Under the pieces are notes generated by a model. That model saw only the letters and a list, made by a program, of their open reading frames with translations, had not been told where the DNA came from and made no database searches. A stretch of DNA of 26,514 nt from Chara braunii. Its lineage: Eukaryota > Streptophyta > Charophyceae > Charales > Characeae. The DNA lies in assembly GCA_003427395.1 (NCBI GenBank), contig BFEA01000108.1:2480904-2507417 (forward strand), in the 5' to 3' direction. Position numbers and translations under genes: made by a program. This document shows, piece by piece, positions 26,449-26,514 of this stretch; position 1 is the stretch's first letter, and every line of letters starts with the position of its first letter.

Positions 26449-26514
26449 GATGCTCATGGAGCCAGCTTGTGAGCCTCAGAACATCCAAGCATACGACTCT
26501 TAGCGAATTGCCAC

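Overview
This is eukaryotic nuclear DNA. It has no compact gene order, many microsatellites, a large LTR retrotransposon, a U6 snRNA retropseudogene and a nuclear copy of mitochondrial nad4. The primer-binding site matches the 3' end of a plant-type tRNA-Asp and the nad4 piece reads like a plant or green-algal protein. I infer a green-lineage host with a repeat-rich genome; a charophyte such as Chara is a guess that the sequence alone does not prove. One ambiguous base (n, 4348) marks this as assembled sequence.

Positions 2180-17972, 60% of the window, are one Ty3/gypsy-type LTR retrotransposon on the minus strand. It has two LTRs of about 2.2 and 2.4 kb and a CCGT target duplication. The tRNA-Asp primer-binding site (15575-15592) lies next to the 5' LTR, and a G12 polypurine tract (4360-4377) lies next to the 3' LTR. 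Reading leftward, the internal part holds a leader of about 0.8 kb, then about 4 kb of small ORFs, then gag (coiled coil, capsid, CCHC knuckle), protease, reverse transcriptase, RNase H and integrase with a GPY motif and a long basic tail. The coding part is dead: frameshifts, about eleven in-frame stops (seven of them TAG), and FLND in place of the YxDD catalytic box. The small ORFs ahead of gag are the most unusual part. They fall into two families of diverged paralogues, packed with stop/start overlaps, and I recognise neither family.

The flanks are gene-poor. On the left are a short inverted-repeat element (299-406), a 765-bp element with 16-bp perfect terminal inverted repeats flanked by TTAA (533-1297) and a 22-bp triplet repeat. 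On the right are composite CAGA/CAGG arrays (about 18.1-18.6 and 22.0-23.2 kb), a nad4 NUMT inside one of these arrays (22684-22863), a second copy of the short inverted-repeat element (22974-23088), a U6 retropseudogene with a poly(A) tail (23584-23700), an AG microsatellite, a 41-bp tandem repeat and a second TTAA-flanked element (26000-26145). Host gene evidence is weak: one possible minus-strand exon ending in a good splice donor (about 18919), one short Cys/His-rich ORF (21269-21442) and one open frame at the right edge. No gene outside the retrotransposon could be identified with confidence.
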